Of a stretch of 64,000 nt of DNA, positions 63,289-64,000 are shown one piece after another. Each line of letters starts with the position of its first letter. Within the stretch, counting starts at the first letter, position 1. The notes beneath the pieces were generated by a model. That model worked only from the letters and a program-made list of their open reading frames with translations, was not told the DNA's origin and did no database searches. Source of the DNA: JANRIG01 sp033765235 (GTDB taxonomy: Bacteria > Bacteroidota > Bacteroidia > Cytophagales > UBA9547); contig JANRIG010000012.1 in NCBI GenBank assembly GCA_033765235.1, positions 1 through 64,000 of the forward strand, read 5' to 3'. Position numbers and translations under genes: made by a program.

Positions 63289-64000
63289 ATGAAATCATTC
63301 TACAGCTTTTTGTTTAGCTATTTATTTGTAATATATCAGCTGTTTTCCCAAAATACAGGAAAAGTCATTGAAAATCAAGTAATAATAAGCAAAATCATGG
63401 GCAAAACCATGAAGCACAGCATATATTTGCCCCATGGATATGATATATCAAGCCGCTACTATCCTGTAGTGTATCTGCTACACGGCTACTCCGATGATGA
63501 AACTGCATGGGTACAGTTTGGCTCTGCACACTATGCCGCAGACCAACTTATTAATAAAGGGGAAATAAATCCTATGATTATCATCATGCCTGATGGAGCA
63601 CTTACTTGGTATATCAATAGCCACGACAGCAAGGTCAACTATATGGACTATCTCACCAAAGAGCTCATTCCATATATAGACAAAACCTATCGCACCAAAG
63701 CCTCCAAAGAATATAGGGCTATTGCCGGATTGTCAATGGGAGGATATGGCGCAATAATTAATATACTCAAAAATCCTCATATATTCAGCACTTGCGTGGC
63801 ATTCAGTGCAGCTGTATGGACAGATGATGACATTACATCCAAAAATATAGACTACGAGGTACCATGGTTTGCCAAAAATACACCCCCAAATGAACGTCTC
63901 AACAAACATTGGAAAGCACATTCTATATTTGAAATCATCAATAGCACTCCTGCAGACTCACTCATTAAATTGAGACTGTACATAGACTGTGGCGACAAAG
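63289..64000 (+). CDS. Exported esterase (PF00756-like), truncated by the window end
   Basis: 237 residues are visible from ATG 63289; the frame stays open to the last base. A signal peptide (MKSFYSFLFSYLFVIYQLFSQ) is followed by an esterase D/feruloyl esterase-type alpha/beta hydrolase: IYLPHGYDISSRYYPVVYLLHGYSDDETAW, MIIIMPDG and the nucleophile elbow AGLSMGGYGA. The acid and histidine of the triad would lie beyond the window. It probably hydrolyses esters of sugars or small acids in the periplasm or outside. It is divergent from the DUF1801 gene. Confidence 0.85.
   Translation, partial: MKSFYSFLFSYLFVIYQLFSQNTGKVIENQVIISKIMGKTMKHSIYLPHGYDISSRYYPVVYLLHGYSDDETAWVQFGSAHYAADQLINKGEINPMIIIMPDGALTWYINSHDSKVNYMDYLTKELIPYIDKTYRTKASKEYRAIAGLSMGGYGAIINILKNPHIFSTCVAFSAAVWTDDDITSKNIDYEVPWFAKNTPPNERLNKHWKAHSIFEIINSTPADSLIKLRLYIDCGDK

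Noticed and set aside
1..64000. tRNA, rRNA, CRISPR or prophage elements
   Set aside because: No cloverleaf, rRNA conserved segment, spaced direct repeats or phage genes were recognised; a tRNAscan and CRISPR search would be decisive.

Overview
The window looks like chromosomal DNA of a Bacteroidota bacterium, probably of the Chitinophagales/Sphingobacteriales side rather than Bacteroidales. The sequence is AT-rich. Many genes are preceded by TAnnTTTG boxes (the Bacteroidota -7 element) instead of Shine-Dalgarno sequences, and several starts are TTG or GTG. Families typical of the phylum recur: a type IX secretion (T9SS) plug protein, two cargo proteins with C-terminal sorting domains, the alternative GlmU-like acyltransferase, DUF5777, DUF2490, DUF6787 and DUF5618 proteins, and a UMF1-type transporter. 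No rRNA, tRNA, prophage or CRISPR array was seen.

Layout. 1-260: the 3' end of a REP-associated tyrosine transposase followed by a hairpin. 0.3-1.7 kb: YceI and DUF5777 proteins. 2.0-6.6 kb: pstSCAB phosphate importer, without phoU, followed by a WG-repeat protein. 6.6-9.3 kb (minus): Rpn-family nuclease, dut, an outer-membrane barrel and a ComF-like protein as one operon. 9.3-13.6 kb: yidC, an OmpA-like hypothetical and an M15 peptidase. 13.7-16.3 kb (minus): rsfS-ftsH. 16.3-20 kb: birA-ribBA-recJ. 20-31 kb: M42 peptidase, a membrane cytochrome c fusion, a large LamG T9SS cargo protein, tgt, mpg, ilvD and a CPA1 antiporter. 30.9-33.2 kb (minus): an unusual four-gene metal(loid)-type operon. 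33.4-45.5 kb: argD plus MFS transporter, wecB, an SDR, the GlmU-like gene with a PAP2 phosphatase, a glutamate-synthase-like oxidoreductase, a repeat-bearing nuclease-like protein, ruvC, a flippase-like membrane protein and a sugar dehydrogenase. 45.6-64 kb: a second T9SS cargo protein, speA, MaoC/DUF6787, a broken DUF5618 gene, aroC, T9SS plug plus lipB, a metZ-yraN-hisC-DUF72 operon, a SulP transporter with a YheT-like hydrolase, and a truncated esterase at the right edge.

Most of the window is housekeeping. The most unusual part is the minus-strand operon at 30.85-33.13 kb. It holds a 49-residue protein with 12 cysteines, an arsenate-reductase-like protein with a signal peptide, a cytoplasmic paralogue of it, and a DUF2490 outer-membrane-type protein. 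Both reductase-like proteins keep the full three-cysteine arrangement of thioredoxin-coupled arsenate reductases. Together they could form a metal or arsenic handling system that spans cytoplasm, periplasm and outer membrane. Other points of interest are a PstC with a PstS-like periplasmic insertion, a Tgt that has lost all three zinc cysteines, a SulP with a long C-terminal extension, and a 21-bp heptad repeat array inside a nuclease-like gene.
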